Positions 6,918-13,389 of a stretch of DNA of 19,134 nucleotides are shown in pieces. The translations under genes were made by a program, and so were the position numbers. Source of the DNA: CAZJHX01 sp964545715 (GTDB taxonomy: Bacteria > Myxococcota_A > UBA9042 > GCA-2863065); assembly GCA_964545715.1 (NCBI GenBank), contig CAZJHX010000187.1:1-19134 (forward strand). The letters run 5' to 3'. Position 1 is the stretch's first letter. Every line of letters starts with the position of its first letter. The notes under the pieces are model-generated. The model ran no database searches. It saw only the letters and a program-made list of their open reading frames with translations, and was not told the DNA's origin.

Positions 6918-8024
6918 CTAGCGGCGGTCCTGCGCTTCCTGCAGGGGGACCAGACGCTGGTGGTCGATCACGCAGCCGACCTCGGCGCATAGCTTCTCCA
7001 CAAGCTCATTGAAGTAGATCTGTCGCCATGGGTTGAAGGCGTTGGCCTCGACCTCTTTGACGACCTCGGGATGGTCCAGGCCCCAGTGCTGCTCGGGGTG
7101 AAACTCGCTGGCGAAGATGATGTGAAAGCCCAAAGACGTACGCAGGACCGGCGTGACGAAGGGCGCCTTCTTGCCGTTGGCGAGCCATGCGGCCTTTACG
7201 CCCTCCATGACTCCCTTGTGAAAGACGCGGTACGTGATCTTGCGGTCCGACTCGAACTGCTCTTCGTAGGTGCTGTCCACGTCGTATTGAAAGTCGTAGT
7301 CCTGAATCTTGGAGCTGGTGTGGTACTGCTCGCTCAGCGCGGCGCTGGGGATGTCCATCGACCCGACCAGGTACTTCTCGCGAAACTCCGCCAGGGTCTT
7401 GGCCTCCGCGAGCATGGCGCGTAGCTTCTGCGCCTCGGGCTCGTGATACTCAAAGCAGCTCTTCAAGTGCTCGCGGCGCTCCTCGACGTCCTCAAACATA
7501 TCCGAGTAGCAGGAGTCCTTGTCGTCCTGCACGCAGCACAGAATCTGAACGTCGTGCAGGACAAAGCGCTCAAAGTGGTCAAAGCGGTTGCGCATGTGCC
7601 TGAAGGCCAGCTCGCGGTATTTGCGCGGGATGTCGGTGGGCGAGATCTTCCGCTCGAACTGGTCTGTGATCCAGGCGTATGCCAGGGCCTGCCGCATGGC
7701 CTGGCCAACCACCTGGTCCGTGTACTTGCCGGCGTCGAACGCCTCGCGGGCCAGCAGCTCCAGCTCGATCATGCGGTTCAGGATGGCCTCGGGGTCCGCC
7801 TCCTCCCCCGCCCGCTCCACCTGGGTGCGCAGCATGCTGAGCGTGATCGGGGTGCCGGCCACCGTCGCCACCACCGGATCGTCGGCGGCCATCTTGCCGG
7901 TCCACTGGGGCGACTCAAACGACTCGATAGGCCGCAGCTCAAAGCTCATCGCAGGCGCCTGTTCCTCCTCGGTACAGGCCGCAAAGGCGATCAGCACAGC
8001 GGTCGCAGCAATCGTTCGATTCAA
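6918..8024 (-). CDS. Lipoprotein, parvulin-like peptidyl-prolyl isomerase/foldase
   Basis: The protein has 368 residues. The TTG start at 8024 overlaps the stop of the upstream gene (TTGA) and is preceded by CGGAGGAA at eight bases. The N-terminus is a lipoprotein signal with lipobox AFAAC (Cys17); Thr at +2 suggests outer-membrane rather than inner-membrane retention, if the usual Lol rule applies. A SurA/PrsA-like chaperone segment follows (VATVAGTPITLSMLR, then ILNRMIELELLAREAF), and the C-terminal half has parvulin features, notably FVTPVLRTSLGFHIIFASEFHP, which matches the end of a rotamase domain. The start of the isomerase domain (about VLHDVQILCC) is divergent and followed by an unusual insert carrying CC, C and C (about residues 164-190). 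Such proteins assist folding of exported or outer-membrane proteins. Isomerase activity is not assured. Confidence 0.8.
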   Translation of the reverse strand: MNRTIAATAVLIAFAACTEEEQAPAMSFELRPIESFESPQWTGKMAADDPVVATVAGTPITLSMLRTQVERAGEEADPEAILNRMIELELLAREAFDAGKYTDQVVGQAMRQALAYAWITDQFERKISPTDIPRKYRELAFRHMRNRFDHFERFVLHDVQILCCVQDDKDSCYSDMFEDVEERREHLKSCFEYHEPEAQKLRAMLAEAKTLAEFREKYLVGSMDIPSAALSEQYHTSSKIQDYDFQYDVDSTYEEQFESDRKITYRVFHKGVMEGVKAAWLANGKKAPFVTPVLRTSLGFHIIFASEFHPEQHWGLDHPEVVKEVEANAFNPWRQIYFNELVEKLCAEVGCVIDHQRLVPLQEAQDRR

Positions 8025-8218
8025 CTTCGACGTTCCTCCGTCAGCAGGCTGAGCTTGGTGAGCTCCAGGCCCGCACGGATTAGAGCAAAGCCAACGAAGA
8101 TTTGCAGGATCCCGCTGACGTAGTCACGCTCTCCGAGAAAGCGGGCGCTGTACAGAAAGAACACGACGCTGGCCAAGACCAGCAGCAAGCCCATCAGCTC
8201 GTAGATATGTCGACGCAC
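8021..8218 (-). CDS. Small two-span membrane protein of unknown function
   Basis: A 65-residue protein starting at GTG 8218. GGAGGG sits nine bases ahead and overlaps the previous gene's TAG, so the middle gene is tightly packed between two partners and its stop overlaps the next start. Two hydrophobic segments are visible: about 8-28 (LMGLLLVLASVVFFLYSARF) and 33-53 (YVSGILQIFVGFALIRAGLE). The tail (KLSLLTEERRS) is charged. I do not recognise a family. Its reality rests on the ribosome site, the coupling on both sides and the membrane-protein composition. It may help place or partner the neighbouring foldase or seven-span protein. Confidence 0.75.
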   Translation of the reverse strand: MRRHIYELMGLLLVLASVVFFLYSARFLGERDYVSGILQIFVGFALIRAGLELTKLSLLTEERRS

Positions 8219-8227
8219 CGCACCCTC

Positions 8228-8980
8228 CTACTTCAATAGCCCCAACACGATGATCAGCGCGCTCAGTGCGACGCCCCCCACCAATAATGCCCAACCCAGC
8301 GTTGACCGTGCTCGCGCCGCATTTGTCGCCTCGGCTTCAAAACGCCACCACTGTGCGGCGACCGTGGCCCGATCACCGATGACGCCTGCCAGCTCCCGGG
8401 TCACACGCCGCACGATAAAGATCGCCCACACGGCAAAGAAGAACAGCGAGATGAACGTGGTCGCGCGTCCTTCGTAGCCGACGTACGACGCGCTGATCAG
8501 CTCTTGCAGCGGCCGATGAAAGTGAATGGCGCAGGCGACGGACAGCCCGATGATGGCCAACAAGACTGTGTGGGTGGTCAGGACGCGCGCGACGCGATCA
8601 GCCGGCTGCGCGGCACTTTGCCGGCGTCCCTCATGGTCGGGCGATCTCGGGGGCGCCTGAGCGACGTAGATGTGAGCCACCGTAGCGCCGGCCAGCGCCA
8701 GAAACGCACCCAAGCCATATACGCGGGGCCCGGTGAGCTCGGGGTACGCCAGCAGCAGGGGCAGCAGGGTCAATGGGAAGACGACCACCGTGACCAGCCG
8801 ATGCCGGAGCCACGCGCCGAGACCCAGAACAACGACTGGAAGCACCGTGACCAGAAGCTCGCCTCCGCCCAACCGTGGCAGCAGGCCCAGGTGAAGCATG
8901 GGCACAAGCAACACGAAGGCCCACAGCACAACGCCGCTGGCCATGACCGTGATCTGATTCGTCCTCCCCACGATGGGCAT
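8228..8980 (-). CDS. Seven-span membrane protein of unknown function
   Basis: The protein has up to 250 residues, rich in Leu and Val. Hydrophobic segments are seen at about 12-33, 42-58, 61-79, 88-108, 138-154, 174-191 and 228-249. A polar loop at 109-135 (RSPDHEGRRQSAAQPADR) and an amphipathic cytosolic-type stretch at 193-226 (VTRELAGVIGDRA...WWRFEAEATNAARA) separate them. No catalytic motif or known family is apparent. ATG 8980 is the longest start, but a promoter-like pair just upstream (-35 at 9007-9002, -10 at 8984-8979) would place transcription start inside the codons, so ATG 8944 or GTG 8974 are real alternatives. It is the first gene of an operon with the small membrane protein and the foldase. 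Confidence 0.72.
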   Translation of the reverse strand: MPIVGRTNQITVMASGVVLWAFVLLVPMLHLGLLPRLGGGELLVTVLPVVVLGLGAWLRHRLVTVVVFPLTLLPLLLAYPELTGPRVYGLGAFLALAGATVAHIYVAQAPPRSPDHEGRRQSAAQPADRVARVLTTHTVLLAIIGLSVACAIHFHRPLQELISASYVGYEGRATTFISLFFFAVWAIFIVRRVTRELAGVIGDRATVAAQWWRFEAEATNAARARSTLGWALLVGGVALSALIIVLGLLK

Positions 8981-9007
8981 TCAAGCGCTGCGGATCCGCC
9001 GAGTCAA
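8979..9007 (-). promoter_or_regulatory. Possible promoter of the membrane protein/foldase operon
   Basis: On the minus strand TTGACT (9007-9002), a 17-base spacer and TTGAAT (8984-8979). The start would be near 8972, which conflicts with ATG 8980 and would favour ATG 8944 as the true start of the first gene. Low confidence because the -10 matches only four of six bases. Confidence 0.2.
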
Positions 9008-9065
9008 CCCGCGCCACAACCGCCGCTTTCTTGACGATGGACGGCGACCCACAAATCATGTCGAC

Positions 9066-9521
9066 ATGCGTCTGAGTACCTCTGCAATGCTGCTGGCGGT
9101 CGCGACCGCGCTGGCCCTCCCGGTGACGGGGTGCAGCGGTGCGGCGCGCGAAGCCGAGCCCATCGTCATCGAGATGCCCAAACACAAGCCGCTGCCGCCG
9201 CCGACGATTCTCCGGCGCCATCTGCACGACGTGCTGCGCGGAGGCGCCGGCCGCTTCTTCGCCCGAATGCCGGTGCGCCCGCATCGCGTCGGACGACGGT
9301 TCATCGGCTTCAAGCTGCTGGATCTCTACGGACATGCGCCGCCGCATCCGGATGGACTGCACGTCGGCGACGTGGTCACGGCGGTCAACGACATGCCGAT
9401 CGCGCGCCCGGAGCAGTTCATGAAAGTGTGGGAGACGGTGGGCGTCGCCCGAACCATCGAGGTCGACGTGATGCGCCGGGAGCAGCCGATGCGCGTCGTC
9501 TACCGCATCGTCGACCAGTAA
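9066..9521 (+). CDS. Lipoprotein with GspC-type PDZ domain
   Basis: The protein has 151 residues. I chose ATG 9066 because it starts a textbook lipoprotein signal: MRLSTSAMLLAV..., lipobox VTGC, acylated Cys23. A longer in-frame start at 8973 would bury this signal. After a Pro-rich linker (MPKHKPLPPPTI, 37-48), residues about 78-151 form a PDZ domain resembling the C-terminal PDZ of type II secretion protein GspC: FIGFKLLDLYG, then DGLHVGDVVTAVNDMPIARPEQFMKVWETV, and a final VDVMRREQPMRVVYRI strand. In GspC the domain recognises substrates or secretin partners. No other gsp gene is nearby, so it is an orphan. It is divergent from the membrane protein operon; TTGACG at 9031-9036 is a possible -35 with no convincing -10. 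Confidence 0.78.
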   Translation: MRLSTSAMLLAVATALALPVTGCSGAAREAEPIVIEMPKHKPLPPPTILRRHLHDVLRGGAGRFFARMPVRPHRVGRRFIGFKLLDLYGHAPPHPDGLHVGDVVTAVNDMPIARPEQFMKVWETVGVARTIEVDVMRREQPMRVVYRIVDQ

Positions 9522-9542
9522 GCGCTCAGAAAACCAGGCTGG

Positions 9543-9860
9543 TCAGGGCCCCAGGTAGGGGTGCGAGTTGCAGAATGGTGCGTCGCCGTAGTTGTCGACG
9601 CACACGTACTCGTCGCGGCAGTCGCCGGTGCTCTCACAGCGCGCCATGCAGTGGCTCGTGCCGTCGTCGAATGCGATGCATACCGCCTCCGTAGGACACT
9701 CGTTCTTGGCGCACGGCGACACGGTGCAGTAGCCGGCGGTCTGGCTGAGATCGCAGGACAGCTCCCGCCCGCAGTCGTTGTTGGTCTCGCACGCGTCCCC
9801 AACCTGCGCGGCACAGCCGGCGGCCATAAGAACAAACGAGACTCGCAGCAGGTGCGTCAC
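9543..9860 (-). CDS. Small Cys-rich lipoprotein
   Basis: A 105-residue protein. GTG 9860 overlaps the rsmA stop (GTGA). The N-terminus is a lipoprotein signal with lipobox AAGC (Cys16). The mature part has twelve further cysteines, probably six disulfides, in repeats of the kind C..(N)NDC....CD, C...C...E, C.....DC....C, a pattern common in exported Cys-rich proteins of Myxococcota and Bradymonadales. Function is unknown; the pattern suggests a compact disulfide-knotted envelope protein. It ends 21 bases beyond the convergent PDZ-lipoprotein gene. Its coupling to rsmA is probably for expression only, since the products act in different compartments. Confidence 0.78.
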   Translation of the reverse strand: MTHLLRVSFVLMAAGCAAQVGDACETNNDCGRELSCDLSQTAGYCTVSPCAKNECPTEAVCIAFDDGTSHCMARCESTGDCRDEYVCVDNYGDAPFCNSHPYLGP

Positions 9861-10645
9861 GGGCGCTTACCTAGCACGACGCGCCACAGGTTCACAAGCG
9901 CCTCGGGCGGCACGATCTCAGCCCGCGCGATGGGATCGATGCCCGCCTGCGTCAGCAGCTCAGGCGCGGCCGCACCGGCCACCAGCTTCAGGTTGTTGGC
10001 GATCGTCTTGCGCCGATGCTTGAAGAGCGTGTGCACGAACGTGTTGACGGCCCCCACCTCCGCTTCATTCACGCCAAAGCGGGGCGTCGGGAGCGGGTCC
10101 ACGCGAATCACCGCGGAGTCCACCCGCGGCGGCGGTTTGAAGGAGCGCGGCTTCACGGTCATGACCATGCGGGCGTCCGACAGCAGCGCCGTCATGACGC
10201 TGGGCGGCCCGTAGCGCTTGCTGCCCGGCACGGCGATCAGCCGCTGAGCGACCTCTTTCTGAAACATCAGCACCATGCGGCGAAAGCGAGCGCGGTGAGT
10301 CTCCAGCAGGTGAAAGTAGATCACCGTGCTCACGTTGTAGGGCAGGTTGCCGCAGACCACAGCCGGTCCGGTGACGACCGTGCTCCAATCGAACGCCTTG
10401 GCGTCCCCCTCGATGACGCGCAGCGCGGGATCCTTCACCGCCAGATGCTCGACCATCCGATGATCCAGCTCCAGGCAAGTCACGCGCGGGTGCCCTGCGG
10501 CTTCGACCAGGTAGCGGCTGAGCTTGCCCGTGCCCGGCCCGATCTCATAGATCTGCTCGTCATCCCGCAGCTCCAGCGCCGACACGATCCCGCGCATCAC
10601 ACGCGTGTCGTGCAGAAAGTGCTGCCCCAGGGATTTCTTGTTCAC
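9857..10645 (-). CDS. rsmA: 16S rRNA (adenine1518-N6/adenine1519-N6)-dimethyltransferase
   Basis: Also known as KsgA. It uses S-adenosylmethionine to dimethylate two adjacent adenines in the 3' terminal hairpin of 16S rRNA and acts as a late checkpoint in 30S assembly. The product has 262 residues, the expected size. Motifs are complete: KKSLGQHFL (3-11), the SAM loop EIGPGTG (34-40), acidic E59.D61, GDA (80-82) and the catalytic NLPYN (100-104), followed by FQKEVAQRL and the C-terminal domain with FKHRRKTIANNL. GTG 10645 overlaps the tsaD stop by GTGA, so the two are translationally coupled. The substrate, 16S rRNA, happens to be encoded at the end of this window. Confidence 0.97.
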   Translation of the reverse strand: MNKKSLGQHFLHDTRVMRGIVSALELRDDEQIYEIGPGTGKLSRYLVEAAGHPRVTCLELDHRMVEHLAVKDPALRVIEGDAKAFDWSTVVTGPAVVCGNLPYNVSTVIYFHLLETHRARFRRMVLMFQKEVAQRLIAVPGSKRYGPPSVMTALLSDARMVMTVKPRSFKPPPRVDSAVIRVDPLPTPRFGVNEAEVGAVNTFVHTLFKHRRKTIANNLKLVAGAAAPELLTQAGIDPIARAEIVPPEALVNLWRVVLGKRP

Positions 10646-11688
10646 GCGGAGCCGACCGCCGGCACCGCGAGGCCGGAGTTGGCGTCCAGCGTCAGCGCCT
10701 CGGCAGAACCCACCTGCGGCGCGCGCTCGTGCTGAATGGCGCCAAGCGCGGCGATCATGGCCGCGTTGTCAGAGCAGTATCGAGCCGGCACCAGGTGAAC
10801 GCGTATCCGCTTGCGGGCGCCGCGCTCCAGAAAATAGGCGCGCAGACGAGAGTTGGCGGCGACTCCACCGGCCACGACCACGTCCCGGACCTCCATCTGC
10901 ACAGCCGCCCGCAACGTCTTGCGCACCAGGACATGCACGACAGCCTCTTGAAAGGACGCGCACAGGTCGTTGAGCCCCTGTCCGGTGGGCACGCCGTTGT
11001 GGCGCAGGTGGTTCTTCACCGACGTCTTCAGGCCGCTGAACGAGAACTGGTTGCGCCGCTTGCCCAGCCACGCGCGCGGAAATGCGATGGCTGCGGGGTC
11101 GCCGTCACGCGCGAGATCGTCGATGACGCGGCCCCCCGGATAACCGAGGCCAAGCATGGTCGAGACCTTGTCGAACGCCTCGCCGGCAGCATCGTCCAAC
11201 GTCTGACCGAGCTGCACCATCTCTGCTGGCGAGTCGCATCTGTAGATCGCCGTATGCCCGCCGCTGACAGCCAGCGCCGCGTGCGGATACGCGACCTCTG
11301 GCGCCACCGGCTGCCGGTCATCGACCAGCCGGATGGCGGCGATGTGAGCCGCGATGTGATTGACCGCGATCAACGGCTTGCCGGTCGCGTACGCCAGCCC
11401 CTTGGCCGCTTGCACGCCTACCATCAGCGCGCCGATAAGGCCGGGCCCCTGAGTGACGGCGATCGCATCGATCTCCGCCAGCACCACGCCGGCGCGCTCC
11501 AGCGCAAGCTCGGTCACCGGCAGAATGCTCTCCAGGTGCGCCCGGCTGGCCAGCTCGGGCACCACGCCGCCGTATTTGCGATGAACGGGGACCTGCGACG
11601 ACACGATGCACGACCGCACGCGGCACCCGTCCTCGACAACCGCGGCCGACGTCTCGTCGCAGCTCGTCTCCAACCCTAGAATCAGCAT
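10642..11688 (-). CDS. tsaD: tRNA N6-adenosine threonylcarbamoyltransferase
   Basis: TsaD (YgjD/Gcp) transfers the threonylcarbamoyl group from TC-AMP to A37 of ANN-decoding tRNAs, working with TsaB, TsaE and, upstream, TsaC. The product is 348 residues, slightly longer than the 337 of E. coli. The ASKHA-fold and metal-site motifs are intact: LGLETSCDETS (5-14), YGGVVPELASRAH (39-51), the HxxxH metal ligands H111 and H115 in VNHIAAHIAA, SGGHT, the GGVAANSRLR loop, and CSDNAAMIA near the C-terminus with the third ligand. ATG 11688 lies seven bases after the stop of the upstream gene, with a poor ribosome site, so it likely relies on read-through from that gene. tsaB and tsaE are not in the window. 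Confidence 0.97.
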   Translation of the reverse strand: MLILGLETSCDETSAAVVEDGCRVRSCIVSSQVPVHRKYGGVVPELASRAHLESILPVTELALERAGVVLAEIDAIAVTQGPGLIGALMVGVQAAKGLAYATGKPLIAVNHIAAHIAAIRLVDDRQPVAPEVAYPHAALAVSGGHTAIYRCDSPAEMVQLGQTLDDAAGEAFDKVSTMLGLGYPGGRVIDDLARDGDPAAIAFPRAWLGKRRNQFSFSGLKTSVKNHLRHNGVPTGQGLNDLCASFQEAVVHVLVRKTLRAAVQMEVRDVVVAGGVAANSRLRAYFLERGARKRIRVHLVPARYCSDNAAMIAALGAIQHERAPQVGSAEALTLDANSGLAVPAVGSA

Positions 11689-11695
11689 CGCGTCG

Positions 11696-13114
11696 TTACC
11701 CAGAGTCGCCGGTGGCGGTCTCGACGGCGTCGTCCAGCACCTTGACCTCAGGGATCTCCGACGTGTTGTCGCGCAGCGCGACCCAGGCGATGATCACCAC
11801 CGCCACGATCGCCGCCACGCTCAGCCAGGTCATCATGGTGGCGCGACCTCGGCGGTCGCCGTGGCCGCCGGGCTCCAGCTCGGCAAACGTATCCGGCTGC
11901 GGATCGACCGTCTTCGACTTCTGCGAAAAGCTGAGCTTGCGGCTGACCGTCCTGCCGTGGACCTCGATGCCGGTGCCCTGGTCGCGCTCCGCCTCCTCCG
12001 GCTCGGGCTCGATAGCCGGCACCGCCTCGACAGGAGGGCGCGAGCGGCTGGCCGACGTCTGCTTGGGCGCCGGGTGGACCGTCCGTGACCGCGGCGCCGG
12101 CTTGCCCGCAGCAGCGAGCTGCAGCACCGGCGCGCGACCGCCCACCTGGCCGATCGGGTGCAGCGCGCCGTCGTTGACCATCGCGAAGATCTGCTCCAGC
12201 TCGGCTTTGTCCTCGACCTGGGCGGCGTGCAGAGCCTCACGCAGTGTGCGACTGCCGTCCAAAACCGCGTCCAGTCGGCTGACCAGCTCCTCGTCGGCGA
12301 TCTCTCGCGCGCGGTCCGAGTCCATGGTGTGCTCGACGGCCAACCCGGGCAGCAGCACCAGGTCACGGGCCATCTCGGCCGACGTCCCCAGGGCGTCCAG
12401 CAGCATGTCCTCGATACCGCGGTGGATGTTGCGAGGCGGTCGCACGGTCGGGCCCACCGGACCGTCAGCCGGCTCGTGGGTCAGCGTGAACAGCCCCTCG
12501 TTCCAGCTGAGCATGGTCAGGACAGCGCGCTCTCCGTTCAGCTCGCCGAGCGCCGCGTTGGTCAGCGTCCCGTCGCGAAAGTGCAGCGTACCGTGACCGT
12601 CGGCGCGGCTCATGGAGAGCTTCCCGGTCCAGCCGTAGAAGTCCATGTAGCGAATGAGATCCGCGACGGTCCACGCCCCCAGGCCGCCGCTGACGATGTG
12701 ACCGCGATCGCGCGAGTTCCGCAGCCGGTCGCGCGTCAGTACCAGCTCGATGGCCGCCCGGAGCTGGCCCAACGAGAAGGGCGCCTCGATGAAGGTCTCC
12801 ATGCCGCACTGCAGCCCGATGCCGCGCACCTCGGGATCGACGGGGCGGCCGGACATGCCTACCGCCGGCAGCCGAACGCCATCATTGAGCAGCTTGCGAC
12901 ACAGGCTGAAGCCGCCGCCGCCGGACAGGCCGACGTCCGCGACCACCACGTCAACCTCGTACAGCGAGGCCGCAGCCTTGGCTTCGTCCACAGTCGACGC
13001 CAGCGCCACCTTGTATCCGGCTTTGAGGAGGTTGGCCTCCAGGACGGCCCTGTCCAGGCTGCTGGACGACGCCAGCAGAATCCGTGTGATGGGAACCGGT
13101 GCTCGCGGGGCCAC
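11696..13114 (-). CDS. Degenerate receiver / DUF4388 (PATAN-like) protein with C-terminal membrane anchor
   Basis: The protein has 472 residues from GTG 13114. Residues about 10-128 have the fold pattern of a response-regulator receiver. The phospho-acceptor position is kept (D60 in VVVADVGL), but the N-terminal acidic pair is replaced by a serine run (RILLASSSS, 11-19) and the conserved Lys of the KPF motif is Ala111 (FIEAPF). Residues about 140-215 match DUF4388 (GLGAWTVADLIRYMDFYGWTGKLSMS, then GTLHFRDGTLTNAALGELNGERAV), a domain common in Myxococcota signalling proteins. A Pro/Ser/Glu-rich linker leads to one membrane segment at about 427-447 and a 25-residue tail. Phosphorylation-dependent signalling is doubtful; a protein-interaction role is inferred. 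It is the first gene of the tsaD-rsmA cluster. The start has little ribosome site and may be nearly leaderless. Confidence 0.85.
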   Translation of the reverse strand: MAPRAPVPITRILLASSSSLDRAVLEANLLKAGYKVALASTVDEAKAAASLYEVDVVVADVGLSGGGGFSLCRKLLNDGVRLPAVGMSGRPVDPEVRGIGLQCGMETFIEAPFSLGQLRAAIELVLTRDRLRNSRDRGHIVSGGLGAWTVADLIRYMDFYGWTGKLSMSRADGHGTLHFRDGTLTNAALGELNGERAVLTMLSWNEGLFTLTHEPADGPVGPTVRPPRNIHRGIEDMLLDALGTSAEMARDLVLLPGLAVEHTMDSDRAREIADEELVSRLDAVLDGSRTLREALHAAQVEDKAELEQIFAMVNDGALHPIGQVGGRAPVLQLAAAGKPAPRSRTVHPAPKQTSASRSRPPVEAVPAIEPEPEEAERDQGTGIEVHGRTVSRKLSFSQKSKTVDPQPDTFAELEPGGHGDRRGRATMMTWLSVAAIVAVVIIAWVALRDNTSEIPEVKVLDDAVETATGDSG

Positions 13115-13122
13115 TGCTCAAC

Positions 13123-13151
13123 GTTCTAACGCCGCTGCCGTCAATTGACAA
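13123..13151 (-). promoter_or_regulatory. Possible promoter of the receiver/DUF4388-tsaD-rsmA operon
   Basis: On the minus strand TTGTCA (13151-13146), a 17-base spacer and TAGAAC (13128-13123). The start would be near 13116, only about two bases before GTG 13114, which would make the first mRNA almost leaderless and agrees with the absence of a ribosome site. Its -35 overlaps that of the opposite promoter. Confidence 0.33.
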
Positions 13152-13172
13152 CCCTGAGGACTGTGCTAGTGT
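13145..13172 (+). promoter_or_regulatory. Probable promoter of the TetR-etfBA operon and its hairpin leader
   Basis: TTGACA (13145-13150), a 16-base spacer and TAGTGT (13167-13172) with an extended -10 TG two bases before it (TGC). Transcription would start near 13179, about 17 bases before the long hairpin at 13196. A TetR-family operator could lie here, but I see no clear short palindrome overlapping it. Confidence 0.45.
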
Positions 13173-13195
13173 CTGCCGCCGATGAATGGGCATTC

Positions 13196-13367
13196 ACCCC
13201 AACGTTGCGCGAATGGCGCGATCCTGGCGCCGCGAGCGGGGTACTGCGCGGGTGGCGCAGCGAACTCGTGGACCGCACCTGTGGTGGTGCCACAGGAAGG
13301 GCCACGAGCAGCCGCGCAGGGCCCCGATCGCGGATGCGAGGACGTGCCATTCGTGCAATGTTGGGGT
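13196..13367 (+). ncRNA. Long hairpin in the leader of tetR-etfBA (candidate structured RNA)
   Basis: Bases 13196-13220 pair without interruption with 13343-13367, 25 bp including three G-U pairs (13204/13359, 13209/13354, 13218/13345). After an internal loop, 13230-13242 pair with 13321-13333 with one mismatch, 13244-13251 with 13312-13319, CTCGTGG 13265-13271 with CCACGAG 13302-13308, and CCTGTGG 13278-13284 with CCACAGG 13290-13296 around the loop TGGTG. All six wobble pairs I find within helices are G-U on the + strand, which argues for selection or at least compatibility as a + strand RNA. It lies between a probable promoter and the TetR start at 13390. No long U-run follows, so it is not a simple terminator. 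It could be a regulatory leader, a separate small RNA, or a palindromic MITE-like insertion. Confidence 0.6.
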
Positions 13368-13389
13368 TTAGCGGGCTGAACAAACTTCG

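Noticed and set aside
13196..13367. The tetR leader hairpin as an intrinsic terminator or CRISPR-like repeat
   Set aside because: Far too long and without a U-run for a terminator, and only a single inverted pair with no regularly spaced repeats, so not CRISPR.
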